Counted from the first letter of the stretch, positions 1-8,878 are shown. The stretch is DNA of 64,000 nt from Bacteroidetes bacterium GWB2_32_14 (GCA_001768235.1 MENK01000018.1:1-64000); one strand, 5' to 3'. The notes: generated by a model from the letters alone, not told the origin. Numbers and translations are program-made.

Positions 1-45
1 GAAAAGAAAAATGAAGAAGAAGATAAAGATTATAAACTCTTTTAG
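1..45 (+). CDS. C-terminal tail of an upstream gene (partial)
   Basis: Frame 1 is open from the window edge to a TAG at 43-45 and encodes a short charged tail (EKKNEEEDKDYKLF). A hairpin follows 20 bases later, as expected after a gene end. Too little remains to identify the protein; Lys/Glu-rich tails are uninformative. Confidence 0.45.
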   Translation, partial: EKKNEEEDKDYKLF

Positions 46-64
46 AGTTAAAAGTTTTTAAAAG

Positions 65-83
65 CCACCACCTTTGGTGGTGG
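65..83 (+). terminator. Hairpin after the upstream partial gene
   Basis: A perfect 8-bp GC-rich stem (CCACCACC/GGTGGTGG) with a 3-base loop follows the upstream stop. The T-tract after it is weak. A second hairpin (93-99 with 110-116) directly after it ends in six Ts, so the pair probably acts together as the terminator. Confidence 0.6.
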
Positions 84-144
84 TTGTTTACTAAAACCTG
101 TTGTGAAATAGGTTTTTTAACCCCTGTTTTTAGATTCAAAATGG

Positions 145-152
145 TATCTTTG
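145..152 (+). promoter_or_regulatory. Putative -7 box for ilvE
   Basis: TATCTTTG matches the Bacteroidota -7 consensus TANNTTTG at all fixed positions and lies 32 bases before the ilvE start. No good TTTG -33 element is visible at 19-21 bases upstream, so the call rests on one box. Confidence 0.35.
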
Positions 153-184
153 ATTCGCAATTTTCAAACTAAAATTTCAATGTT

Positions 185-1204
185 ATGGTAAATTTAGAAT
201 GGAGCAAGCTCCCTTTCGGGTATTTAAAAACCGATTATAATATCAGATGTTACTACCGCAACGGTAAATGGGGTGAGCTGGAAATTTCGTCATCGGAATA
301 TTTCAATATTCATATCGCGGCAACAGCTATACATTATGGACAGCAGGCTTTTGAAGGAATGAAAGCTTACCGGGGTAAAGATGGTAAAATACGATTGTTC
401 CGTTGGGAAGAAAATTTTAAACGTATGGAACGATCAGCTCATGGAATATTGATGCAACCGATTACAAAAAATATTTTTAAAGAAGCGATAACTAAAGCAG
501 TATTATTGAACGAACGATTTGTTCCACCATACGGAACAGGAGCCTCGTTGTATTTAAGGCCATTATTAATTGGTTCAGGAGCACAGGTAGGAGTCAGCCC
601 TGCCGATGAATATTTGTTTCTTGTTTTTACTTCGCCCGTGGGGCCTTATTTTAAAGAAGGATTTAATCCTGTAAAGATAGCTGTTATTAGGGATTCAGAC
701 CGTGCAGCGCCACTTGGAACAGGAAATATTAAGGTGGGAGGAAATTACGCGTCCAGTTTACGCGGGATAAAAAAAGCTCACGATAAAGGATACGGATCGC
801 CTATGTATCTCGATTCTGTTCATAAAAAATACATTGATGAAATTGGAGCAGCAAATTTCTTTGGTATAAAGAACAATACATATATTACTCCGAAATCTGA
901 TTCAATATTGCCATCAATTACCAATATGAGTATCATGCAGTTGGCTGAAGACTTGGGGTTAAAAGTTGAGCGAAGGCCTGTTGATATTGATGAACTGGAT
1001 ACATTCCAGGAAGTTGGTGCCTGCGGCACTGCTGCTATAATTTCGCCTATAGGCGAAATTTACGACATTGATAAAGATAGAAAATATGTATTCTGCAAAG
1101 ACGGAAAAGCAGGCCCTGTTTCTACACAAATTTACAATAAATTAGTAGCTATTCAATACGGTGACGAACCCGATCCTCACGGCTGGGTAGAAATTATAAA
1201 GTAG
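185..1204 (+). CDS. ilvE: Branched-chain amino acid aminotransferase
   Basis: PLP-dependent fold-type IV aminotransferase that interconverts leucine, isoleucine and valine with their 2-oxo acids, using glutamate/2-oxoglutarate, in the cytoplasm. The 339-residue length is typical of the longer (BCAT type II) family. The expected Schiff-base lysine is K183 in the GNIKVGGNYA motif. YGQQAFEGMKAY near residue 51, the EIGAANFF strand and the GTAAIISPIG cofactor loop are all present. The ATG at 185 is the first in frame after a candidate -7 box. The gene stands alone and converges on the SiaC-like gene, with a shared long hairpin between them. The call is secure; the exact substrate preference within the BCAT family is inferred. 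Confidence 0.95.
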   Translation: MVNLEWSKLPFGYLKTDYNIRCYYRNGKWGELEISSSEYFNIHIAATAIHYGQQAFEGMKAYRGKDGKIRLFRWEENFKRMERSAHGILMQPITKNIFKEAITKAVLLNERFVPPYGTGASLYLRPLLIGSGAQVGVSPADEYLFLVFTSPVGPYFKEGFNPVKIAVIRDSDRAAPLGTGNIKVGGNYASSLRGIKKAHDKGYGSPMYLDSVHKKYIDEIGAANFFGIKNNTYITPKSDSILPSITNMSIMQLAEDLGLKVERRPVDIDELDTFQEVGACGTAAIISPIGEIYDIDKDRKYVFCKDGKAGPVSTQIYNKLVAIQYGDEPDPHGWVEIIK

Positions 1205-1244
1205 AATAAGAAAGGCTGTCAAAATTGACAGCCTTTCTTATTCT
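1203..1244. terminator. Bidirectional terminator between ilvE and the SiaC-like gene
   Basis: A perfect 20-bp inverted repeat (1203-1222 with 1225-1244) overlaps the ilvE stop codon and ends 8 bases before the convergent gene's stop. Its outer arms are A-rich on the left and T-rich on the right, so it can serve as an intrinsic terminator in both directions. Confidence 0.85.
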
Positions 1245-1252
1245 TAAAGAAA

Positions 1253-1645
1253 TTAGTTGAATTCCCTGAGTTCAATTTTAATACCCGATTCAGCTTCAAA
1301 ATCTTCAACTTCATCAATCATATCAGGGTCTTCTTTATCGTAATACCAAACGACTTTAACTTTTCCTCCTTTATCCTCATAATTTTTTAAGATTTCAAGT
1401 ATGTCGAGAATGCATTTGGTGGAGCTTGTGTTCAAATAAATAAGTTTAATATTTAACTCAATATTTTTATTTACGATATTTATATAATCTTTAATCCATG
1501 ATGTAAGGGGCAAGAAAAACTTGTATGTTTCTTCCATATATGATTCGCCTGCAATTTCGCATAATCCGGAACTTGCGTTAAAATTTACTTCGGGAAAATA
1601 GGGAGTGTCCGGGGAACTTTTTATTAAAATATTTTCCATATTCAA
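1253..1645 (-). CDS. SiaC-like regulatory phosphoprotein (DUF1987)
   Basis: A 130-residue protein of the DUF1987/SiaC family. In Pseudomonas aeruginosa, SiaC is phosphorylated on a threonine by the kinase SiaB, dephosphorylated by the PP2C phosphatase SiaA, and in its free form binds and activates the diguanylate cyclase SiaD. Here the segment IYLNTSSTKCILDIL (about residues 69-83) fits the family's phospho-acceptor strand-loop, with T73-T76 as candidates. The gene lies 4 bases after the SiaB-like kinase gene and is last in a four-gene operon that includes two PP2C phosphatases. No GGDEF gene is nearby; the only second-messenger enzyme is the divergent class III cyclase. The partner is therefore inferred, not shown. 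Confidence 0.82.
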   Translation of the reverse strand: MNMENILIKSSPDTPYFPEVNFNASSGLCEIAGESYMEETYKFFLPLTSWIKDYINIVNKNIELNIKLIYLNTSSTKCILDILEILKNYEDKGGKVKVVWYYDKEDPDMIDEVEDFEAESGIKIELREFN

Positions 1646-1649
1646 TGAT

Positions 1650-2183
1650 TTAATTTTTATCTATTTTAACTGTTATTGATAAATATGCAAATCGTTCATC
1701 TACTTCTTCGTATTGATATTCGATTTTATTTTGTGAAAGCATTACTGCCTGTATAAGCCCTATGCGTGCTCCAAATTTTTCGCCGGGTGAATTTAACCTT
1801 TGTTCTCTTTTAAGTTGCCTTAATTCACTTATGTTGGATGAGTTTATTAAATTGCAACGGTTTACTAAAATAGTGCTATCGCTACGTTTTATCAGGTTTT
1901 TTGTAGTAAAGGTAAAATGATTTTCAAATTCTTTTAAATTTAATTCGCCCACGCCTATCCGGTATTCATTGTTAACCATGTGAAAATCTTCAGAATAGTT
2001 GGAAACATTTTGTGAAAGTTCAATAAAAATTCTAAACAGCTTTTTTCGTGCATTTGTGTATGCATTCGTGTAATTTCTGACATTGCTGCCAAAAACCGAA
2101 ATCAGCTCAATATAAAAAGGGCCCCGATATGAAAGCAATGTTTTATTTTTCAAGTTAAGTATTAATTTTTTATAAAAATACAA
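1650..2183 (-). CDS. SiaB-like GHKL protein kinase
   Basis: A 177-residue protein resembling SiaB-family kinases (DUF6272), which use a histidine-kinase-like ATPase fold to phosphorylate SiaC. The N-box-like FIELSQNVSNYS (about residues 53-64) and the glycine-containing GARIGLIQAV near residue 140 match the ATP-binding scheme. The reading frame begins at a TTG at 2181-2183, 7 bases after the upstream phosphatase stop. A rare ATT just upstream is the only other option before an in-frame stop, and the next ATG would remove the N-box region, so TTG is the likely start. Co-transcription with the SiaC-like and PP2C genes supports a partner-switching role. Confidence 0.78.
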   Translation of the reverse strand: MYFYKKLILNLKNKTLLSYRGPFYIELISVFGSNVRNYTNAYTNARKKLFRIFIELSQNVSNYSEDFHMVNNEYRIGVGELNLKEFENHFTFTTKNLIKRSDSTILVNRCNLINSSNISELRQLKREQRLNSPGEKFGARIGLIQAVMLSQNKIEYQYEEVDERFAYLSITVKIDKN

Positions 2184-2190
2184 TTTTCTA

Positions 2191-3939
2191 TTAATATTTT
2201 ATTTTTATTCCAATTAAAGTTATATCATCTCGTTGTTCCTCATCTTGTTGAAATATAGCTAAATCGGCTTCAATAAGTTCTTTTTGCTTATTTAAAGGTT
2301 CGTTTCTGGATTGAATGATTAAATCGTTTAATCTTTGCGAACCGTATCTTTTTCTTTCAGGATTGTTCTGATCGGTTAATCCGTCGGATGAAAGGAAAAG
2401 CATATCCCCATCTTTCAAGTCTATATGGTTATTTGTGAAATCTTTTTCCCTGTTTTCGTTTTTAGAACCTCCTATTGCAAGCCTGTCTCCTTTTATTTCT
2501 TCGATAACCGATGATTCTTTTCTTAAAACGATTAATGGGCGTTTTGCTCCGGTAAATATTACTTTGTTTTTTTTACGAATATCTTCAAAACAGATTAAAC
2601 AAACATCCATACCATCGGCATTTTCGGTTTCGTTTTGCCTGAGGGCTTCAATAATTTTAGCATTAAGCACAGCCAAAATTTTTGCAGGGTCGGTTATTTC
2701 TTTTTCAATTACTATTTCATTTAATAACCTGTTCCCAATCATCGACATGAATGCTCCCGGAACACCGTGCCCGGTACAATCAACAGAAGCTAAATAAACC
2801 CGGTTGTCTATTTCAGTAAACCAGTAAAAGTCACCAGAAACGATATCTTTAGGCTTATAAATTATAAAATGTTCAAAATAATTCCCTATTTGTTTTTCGA
2901 GTGGTAAAATAGCATGTTGTATATTTTGAGCATATTGAATACTTGAATTTATTTTTTTGTTTTGTAAATCCAGCTTATCACGCTGATTTTCAATTTCCAT
3001 CTTCTGGGATTTGATTTTACGATATAAAAACAATAAAAGGGTTGCAACAATTAAAATGGCAACTATACCGTAAATTAAAATATTTCTTAATAACCGCTCG
3101 AATTTTAATTGTGCTTCCTGTGCTTTTATTTGCGATTCTTTTAATTCGAGTTGCATTTTTTGCTCGCGGCTTAACTCTTCTACCACGGCTAATGAATCTT
3201 CGGTAACTTTTAATTTGCCGGTTTGTATTAACAGTTCTTTCTCGGTTTTATTCTTTTCCTGTTGGGCTTTATTTACTTCACTTTCCGATTGTTGTTTAAT
3301 GCCTTTTATTTCTTCGTTTTTTAAATATTTATCAAGCGAAGCAAACAAATCGAAATATTCAATACTTTTTTCCGAGTTTCCCATTTTTTGATAATTCTCG
3401 GCAATTATCCCGTAAAATGTACGTAATGATTTAATATCGTTTTGTTCTTTTGAAACTGAAATACCTTCTTGTGAAGATTTGTTCGATTCGTCGTAGTTTT
3501 TTTCGAGCTGATAGGTTTGTGCAATATTTATTAACCCGGAAATAATATTGGGTTTATTTCCTGAATTTCTGCTTATTACAAGTCCCGCTTTAAAATTCTC
3601 CAGTGCTTTTTGATATTTTTCTGTTTCATTATAAATCATTCCCAAATAGTTGTAGGTAAGTAATAAACCATTTGTATTCTTTAAAGATTTATTTATTTCA
3701 AGGGCTGTTTCAAAATAGGTAATTGCATTTGCAAATAGCTGGTTGTTCCAGCATAAAAATGCAGCTTTATTTAAATATTCTAATTCTGATTGTTTGTTTC
3801 CCTGGTTTCTGTTTTGAGTAATTTGTTTTTCTAAATCCGCGAGCTCAGATTTTATGTTTTCAGGAATCTGCTGACAAAATACAGAAATCGGGGAAAAAGT
3901 AATTAGTAAAAGGTTAAGGATTATATATATTTTCTTCAC
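2191..3939 (-). CDS. TPR-transmembrane-SpoIIE (PP2C) phosphatase, SiaA-like
   Basis: A 582-residue membrane protein. In order it has a signal peptide (residues 1-22), tetratricopeptide repeats (about 30-220), a coiled coil (about 220-280), one transmembrane helix (about 286-308), a short linker coil and a C-terminal SpoIIE/PP2C serine-threonine phosphatase domain (about 340-582). Metal-binding motifs are GDFYWF, DCTGHGVPGAFMS, GMDVCLI, SSDGLTDQ and RDDITLIG. The TPR part should face the periplasm and the phosphatase the cytoplasm, making this the likely signal-receiving phosphatase for the SiaC-like protein. It differs from Pseudomonas SiaA, which has a HAMP-type sensor, in using TPRs. It sits between the second phosphatase gene and the kinase gene. 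Confidence 0.88.
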   Translation of the reverse strand: MKKIYIILNLLLITFSPISVFCQQIPENIKSELADLEKQITQNRNQGNKQSELEYLNKAAFLCWNNQLFANAITYFETALEINKSLKNTNGLLLTYNYLGMIYNETEKYQKALENFKAGLVISRNSGNKPNIISGLINIAQTYQLEKNYDESNKSSQEGISVSKEQNDIKSLRTFYGIIAENYQKMGNSEKSIEYFDLFASLDKYLKNEEIKGIKQQSESEVNKAQQEKNKTEKELLIQTGKLKVTEDSLAVVEELSREQKMQLELKESQIKAQEAQLKFERLLRNILIYGIVAILIVATLLLFLYRKIKSQKMEIENQRDKLDLQNKKINSSIQYAQNIQHAILPLEKQIGNYFEHFIIYKPKDIVSGDFYWFTEIDNRVYLASVDCTGHGVPGAFMSMIGNRLLNEIVIEKEITDPAKILAVLNAKIIEALRQNETENADGMDVCLICFEDIRKKNKVIFTGAKRPLIVLRKESSVIEEIKGDRLAIGGSKNENREKDFTNNHIDLKDGDMLFLSSDGLTDQNNPERKRYGSQRLNDLIIQSRNEPLNKQKELIEADLAIFQQDEEQRDDITLIGIKIKY

Positions 3940-3963
3940 TTTTTTTAATTTAAAGAGTTAAAG

Positions 3964-5193
3964 TTATTTTATTTTCAAACCAAAAACAAGTACATCATCA
4001 ATTTGATCGAGAGAACCTCTCCACTCGATGAACCTTTTTTCTAAAATTTCTTTTTGCTGATACATAGTCAGATGATTGATTTTAAGAAGCAGTTCCTGAA
4101 AATGTTTATACCTGAATTTTTTCCCATTCTCGCCTCCAAATTGATCGGCATAACCATCTGAAAACAGGTATATTTTGTCGTCAGGTTGTAAATTAATATC
4201 CTGATTGTTAAAAGGTTTATTGAAATTAATATGAATTCCTACAGGCATCCGGTCGCCTTTATATTCAATTAATTCATTATTTCTTATAATATAAATTGGA
4301 TTATTTGCACCGGCAAATTGCAGCTTTTTTGAATTGCAATCAATAATACATAAAGCAATATCCAAACCATCCTGCGTTTCACCCATTTTCCCTCTCTGGT
4401 TTAACAGGTGCATAATTTTTTCACGTAGTTGCTCCAGGATATCGCTTGCTTTTTCAAACGATTCGCTTGCAATGATATCATTTAAATAAACTGTTCCAAG
4501 CATATGCATTAATGCTCCCGATACACCATGTCCGGTACAATCGCCAACAGCAATAATTATTTTTTCTTTGCTTTTCGATATCCAGTAAAAGTCCCCACTA
4601 ACATAACTTCTTGGCAAATGTAATAGAAAGTAATGATTTGCCATTTCTTCTACTTTACTGATATCAGGTAATATTGCTTGTTGAATTCTGCTTGCATACC
4701 TGATATCTGCCATTATTTCATTATTTTTTTGAGTAATGATATCGCGTTGTTTAAGAACGTTATCATGTTGCCATTCAATATGCTTGTTTTTTATCTCAAT
4801 TTCTTTTTGTGTTAATTCAAGCGACTTATACGTGTCTATAAATTTTATTGATGTTTTAATGGCTGCAGTTAAAGATGTTATTGAATACGGTTTTTGCAAA
4901 AAGAGAATTGCCCCGGATTCAAAAATTTCAGTAACTGTATTTGTTTGAGAAGAAACAATAACAGGAACTTTAACAGATTCAGCAACTTTCTTTAATGTAT
5001 CCAATATTTTTTTCTCGGGGAAATCAATGTCAAATAAAATGATGTCCGGGGAATAATTTATTATTTGATCAAAAATATTGGTCAGGTTATTTGTTGTAAA
5101 AATATTAAGCTGGTTAAATTCTGAAACTATCAACGTGTTGATATTGCTCAATTCACTGTCGGAATGATTAATTACAAGGATATTTTGAACCAT
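3964..5193 (-). CDS. Response regulator with SpoIIE (PP2C) phosphatase output
   Basis: A 409-residue cytoplasmic protein. An N-terminal receiver domain (about 1-118) has the phospho-acceptor D55 (LFDIDFP) and a conserved lysine in LQKPYS. A coiled coil (about 120-165) links it to a SpoIIE/PP2C domain with GDFYWIS, DCTGHGVSGALMHM, GLDIALCI, FSDGYADQF and IDDVLVFG. This RsbU/HsbR-type design lets a histidine kinase control a serine/threonine phosphatase. It heads the operon, so two phosphatases with different inputs probably converge on one SiaC-like substrate. The cognate histidine kinase is not in the window. Confidence 0.88.
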   Translation of the reverse strand: MVQNILVINHSDSELSNINTLIVSEFNQLNIFTTNNLTNIFDQIINYSPDIILFDIDFPEKKILDTLKKVAESVKVPVIVSSQTNTVTEIFESGAILFLQKPYSITSLTAAIKTSIKFIDTYKSLELTQKEIEIKNKHIEWQHDNVLKQRDIITQKNNEIMADIRYASRIQQAILPDISKVEEMANHYFLLHLPRSYVSGDFYWISKSKEKIIIAVGDCTGHGVSGALMHMLGTVYLNDIIASESFEKASDILEQLREKIMHLLNQRGKMGETQDGLDIALCIIDCNSKKLQFAGANNPIYIIRNNELIEYKGDRMPVGIHINFNKPFNNQDINLQPDDKIYLFSDGYADQFGGENGKKFRYKHFQELLLKINHLTMYQQKEILEKRFIEWRGSLDQIDDVLVFGLKIK

Positions 5194-5382
5194 TTTTCAC
5201 TTTTTTGCAATTAAAAGTAATGAATATTTTATTTATTAATGATTTCTACTAAAATAGTAATTTAAACCGTGGCAATTATTTTTTTTTGTTAAACATTTAA
5301 AAAAAATGAATAAACCGATGAATTATTTATATAAAAAATTATACTTTTAGCTAATTAACATTAAAAACTCTACAAACCCTCA

Positions 5383-6984
5383 ATGAGTTATAAAATCCTG
5401 GTGGCTGATGATAATGGCGAAACCATATCGCAATTACATGATTTACTCATAGGCGATATTGATAATCTGGAAATTTTTCAAGCAAGCCACGACGATATTT
5501 ATTTAAAATCAACAGATATCTTACCTGATATTATTCTCGTGTTTCCGAAAACACTTGTCCGAGGCGGGATAGAAAGTATTATGTCGTTGAAGCAGAATAA
5601 GTTAACGCACAATATTCCCGTTTTAATTATTACAGATTATTCTCCGGTTATAAATATTGATCGGATTTTTGAGTATGGAATTGTTGATATTATTCGTAAG
5701 CCATTTTCACGCGAAGAGTTGCTTTTACGGTTTGAAGCAGCTCAAAACCGCAGAGAATTTCAACACGAGATTTACAAAGAACATGAACTCTTGAGAGAGT
5801 TGTCGGTTGTTGCCAAGAAATCTGCAAATAGTGTTGTTATTATCAGCTCCGAGGGAGTTATTGAATGGGTTAACGAAGGATTTGAAAAAATGTATGGTTT
5901 TACATATAATGAATTTAAGGAGAAATACGAGAAGAATATTTTTAATCCACAGGCAAATCCTAAACTTTTCGATGCAATTCAAAAATGCAAGGAAGGATAT
6001 GAAAGCGTTGTATATGAAAATAAATGGACTACAAAATACGAAACGCCTATTTGGATTCAGACTACATTAACCCCTATATATAATGAGCAGAACGAGATTA
6101 TTAAGTTTGTAGCCATTGAATCTGATGTTTCTGCACTTAAAGAAGTTGAAGAACGATTGGAAGCCAAGAATCAAAGTTTGTTAATGTTAACCGAACATCT
6201 TGAAAAAACAAACCAGATTTTAGAAAAGCAACATGTTGAAATTGAAAACCAGAAACAGGCAATTGAAGAGCAGAAACAAAAGTCAGACGAGTTGTTATTA
6301 AATATTCTTCCATCGGAGATTGCAAACCAGCTAAAAAAGAAAGGCTCGGCAAAATCGAAGCAATATAAGATGGTTAGTATTTTATTTACCGATTTTAAAG
6401 ATTTTTCGAAATTAGCAGGAATTATTCCCAGCCAGGATTTAATCACAGAACTTAACATCTATTTTCAGAAGTTCGACGAAATTATTGAAGGGCATTTTAT
6501 CGAAAAAATTAAAACTATTGGTGATTCTTATATGTGTGCAGGTGGTTTGCCTTTAACAAACCGAAGTAACCCGATTGATGTTACTATTGCAGGGCTGAAA
6601 ATCCAGAAATTCATGAAAGAATATGCCGGGGAAAAGAAGAAGAAAAATGAAGAAGCATGGGAACTAAGAATAGGCATACATACAGGCGAGGTAATTGCTG
6701 GTGTTATTGGTAAAAAGAAATTTGCATACGATATTTGGGGAGATGCTGTTAACAAAGCTGCCCGCATGGAACAATTTGGAGCTATTGCAAAGGTCAATAT
6801 TTCCGGTGATACCTACGAATATATAAAAGATTATTTCGATTGTACATATAGAGGAAAAGTTGAAGTGAAAAATAATGACGAACTCGAAATGTATTATGTT
6901 AACAGGTTAAAACCTGAATTTTCTGATGATGATGCCGGCACTGAACCAAATGCTGAATTCTTAAAAATACTTGCCAAGTACTAA
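5383..6984 (+). CDS. Receiver-like/PAS/class III adenylate cyclase
   Basis: A 533-residue cytoplasmic signalling protein transcribed away from the SiaABC-like operon. It has a receiver-like domain (1-120), a PAS domain (about 140-255), a coiled coil (about 255-300) and a class III nucleotide cyclase domain (about 305-515). The receiver lost its acceptor: the expected Asp is F54 (PDIILVF). The cyclase has both metal aspartates (D337, D381) and the transition-state pair N457 and R461. The base-specifying residues K377 (KIKTIGD) and D450 (YDIWG) match adenylate rather than guanylate cyclases, so cAMP is the predicted product. The -7 region is unclear (TACTTTTA at 5342-5349). It may replace SiaD as the output of the neighbouring switch. 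Confidence 0.88.
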   Translation: MSYKILVADDNGETISQLHDLLIGDIDNLEIFQASHDDIYLKSTDILPDIILVFPKTLVRGGIESIMSLKQNKLTHNIPVLIITDYSPVINIDRIFEYGIVDIIRKPFSREELLLRFEAAQNRREFQHEIYKEHELLRELSVVAKKSANSVVIISSEGVIEWVNEGFEKMYGFTYNEFKEKYEKNIFNPQANPKLFDAIQKCKEGYESVVYENKWTTKYETPIWIQTTLTPIYNEQNEIIKFVAIESDVSALKEVEERLEAKNQSLLMLTEHLEKTNQILEKQHVEIENQKQAIEEQKQKSDELLLNILPSEIANQLKKKGSAKSKQYKMVSILFTDFKDFSKLAGIIPSQDLITELNIYFQKFDEIIEGHFIEKIKTIGDSYMCAGGLPLTNRSNPIDVTIAGLKIQKFMKEYAGEKKKKNEEAWELRIGIHTGEVIAGVIGKKKFAYDIWGDAVNKAARMEQFGAIAKVNISGDTYEYIKDYFDCTYRGKVEVKNNDELEMYYVNRLKPEFSDDDAGTEPNAEFLKILAKY

Positions 6985-7007
6985 AAGCTTTTTACAAAAG
7001 ACTATTT

Positions 7008-7493
7008 TTATTTTAAAAGCAAATCGCCATTAAAATTAATGGGTAAAAATTGATTTATACTTTCGGCCATTAATGTTTGTTTTTGTCCGTAAAGAAAAAC
7101 TTTTATAGAAGATTTAGTTTTTTTCTCGCTTTCTAACATTACCTGTAAGCATGAACCACAGGGCGATATAGGTTCTTTTACAAAACTATTATTATTAATG
7201 GCTGCTACAGCTATTGCTTTAATTGATTTGTCGGGGTATTTTGCATTTGCATAAAAAATAGCCACTCTTTCAGCACATAAACCAGATGGATAAGCTGCAT
7301 TTTCCTGGTTATTTCCAATTACTATTTCATCGTTTTCTAATAAAACAGCAGCACCTACTTTAAATTTCGAATAAGGAGCATACGCGTTTTCAGCTGCTTT
7401 TTTTGCATTTTCAATCAATCTTTCATATACTTTTTCAAGTTCGGCAGGAGAATTGTATTCATACAAGACTGATGTTATTTCTCTTTTTTTCAT
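7008..7493 (-). CDS. cdd: Cytidine deaminase
   Basis: Zinc hydrolase that deaminates cytidine and deoxycytidine to uridine and deoxyuridine in pyrimidine salvage. The 161-residue length fits the homotetrameric class. The catalytic site is explicit: SGLCAERVAIF supplies the first zinc cysteine and the proton-shuttling glutamate, and PCGSCLQVM supplies the other two cysteines. The N-terminal AYAPYSKFKVGAAV motif is also standard. The gene converges on the cyclase gene with a 23-base gap and is divergent from the glucosaminidase gene. Confidence 0.95.
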   Translation of the reverse strand: MKKREITSVLYEYNSPAELEKVYERLIENAKKAAENAYAPYSKFKVGAAVLLENDEIVIGNNQENAAYPSGLCAERVAIFYANAKYPDKSIKAIAVAAINNNSFVKEPISPCGSCLQVMLESEKKTKSSIKVFLYGQKQTLMAESINQFLPINFNGDLLLK

Positions 7494-7531
7494 TCGACAG
7501 GTTTTTTCAGTTAGTTGTTGAAAAAATTAAA

Positions 7532-7561
7532 ATTGTATTCAATCGAATATCTTTATATTTG
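7532..7561 (+). promoter_or_regulatory. Putative promoter of the glucosaminidase gene
   Basis: ATTG at 7532-7535, an 18-base spacer and TATATTTG at 7554-7561 fit the Bacteroidota TTTG/TANNTTTG pattern with one mismatch and slightly short spacing. Transcription would begin near 7568, leaving a very short leader before the ATG at 7582 or 7606. Confidence 0.45.
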
Positions 7562-7581
7562 TTCAAAATAACAAAAAAAAT

Positions 7582-8667
7582 ATGAATTCAGCATGTTTTA
7601 ACACGATGAATCGGTTTATTTACATTGTAAACAGGAAATTAAACTATTTAAGATATAGTGTAATATTCCTTTTTCCTGTTTTTCTTTTCGGATGTAAAAC
7701 ATACCAGGTGCCACAAAATCAAACGAATAATTATACATCTCAAAACAGGAAATCATATATTGAAAATTATAAGGATTTAGCAATAAGAGAGATGAAACGT
7801 TGTGGTATTCCTGCCAGTATTACACTTGCCCAGGCTATGCTGGAATCGGATAACGGGAATAGTACTTTAGCACGTAAAGCAAATAATCATTTTGGTATTA
7901 AATGCCATAACGGTTGGAATGGAGAAAAAATCTATCACGATGATGACAGAAGAGGAGAGTGTTTCAGAAAATACAATACAGTTTATGAGTCATACCACGA
8001 TCATTCCGATTTTATAGCCAATGGCAGCAGATACCAGTTTTTGTTTGATCATGATAAATCAGATTATAAAGCCTGGGCAAAGGGATTGCAAAGAGCAGGT
8101 TATGCAACCAGTAATACTTATGCCGGTTTATTAATCAAGATAATTGAAGATAACCAACTTTACCTTTTTGATTATGGAAAAGACATTGACTACAGCGATA
8201 ATACTTATGTTGATACACAAAAAGTGCAACTCGGTGATATTGATAATTTTAAGATTAATGTAAATAAACACCAGGTTTTAACAAAAAACAGGATTGAATA
8301 CATTATTGTAAAAAAAGGAGATACTTTTAAAACATTAACTGATGAATTTCAAAAAATAAGTTGGGAATTACCTAAGTACAATGAAATTCCCGAAGATGCA
8401 GTTCTTGCTGAAGGCCAGATAATTTATCTTCAACCTAAAAGGAATAAAGCTGAGTATGGTTCAGATTTTCATGAAGTTAAAGAAGGCGAAACCATGTACA
8501 GCATTTCTCAATTATATGGTATTAAACTGAATAGCTTATACGAAAAGAATTTAATGGAAAAAGGTACTGAACCTAAAGCGGGTCAGAAAATATGGCTTCG
8601 CAAATTAAAAACTGAATTTGATAAAGCAAAAGAAACACCAATAATTACTGATTTTGATTCGGAATAA
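7582..8667 (+). CDS. LysM-containing glucosaminidase lipoprotein (FlgJ/GH73-like)
   Basis: A 361-residue envelope lipoprotein predicted to cleave the peptidoglycan glycan strand. A hydrophobic signal ends in the lipobox LFGC with C38 as the lipidated residue. The GH73 domain (about 58-205) contains TLAQAMLESD, with E88 as the probable catalytic acid, and the NNHFGIKCH segment. Two LysM-type peptidoglycan-binding repeats follow (IIVKKGDTFKTL near 248 and HEVKEGETMYSI near 300). An ATG at 7606 would give a more compact signal peptide and is an alternative start. It probably remodels or separates the wall during growth. Confidence 0.9.
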   Translation: MNSACFNTMNRFIYIVNRKLNYLRYSVIFLFPVFLFGCKTYQVPQNQTNNYTSQNRKSYIENYKDLAIREMKRCGIPASITLAQAMLESDNGNSTLARKANNHFGIKCHNGWNGEKIYHDDDRRGECFRKYNTVYESYHDHSDFIANGSRYQFLFDHDKSDYKAWAKGLQRAGYATSNTYAGLLIKIIEDNQLYLFDYGKDIDYSDNTYVDTQKVQLGDIDNFKINVNKHQVLTKNRIEYIIVKKGDTFKTLTDEFQKISWELPKYNEIPEDAVLAEGQIIYLQPKRNKAEYGSDFHEVKEGETMYSISQLYGIKLNSLYEKNLMEKGTEPKAGQKIWLRKLKTEFDKAKETPIITDFDSE

Positions 8668-8878
8668 TAAAAAACAAGAGTTCGATATTTCTAGTATCTT
8701 TTAATGTTTATGATCCAAAGGCAGACAAGCTTATGGAGCTTTTTTCAAAACGAACTAAATGATTATCAATATATTTTGAATAGTTTAAGAATTATAAGAC
8801 AAGAATCTATTTTTAATTCTTATATCGAATTCAGGTTAAATAACATCCGGAATAAAACAGGGATTGAAAATTCTTATT

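Noticed and set aside
1253-1645. Anti-sigma factor antagonist (STAS) reading of the SiaC-like gene
   Set aside because: The sequence follows the DUF1987/SiaC pattern rather than the STAS DxSG motif, and its neighbours match the Sia set.
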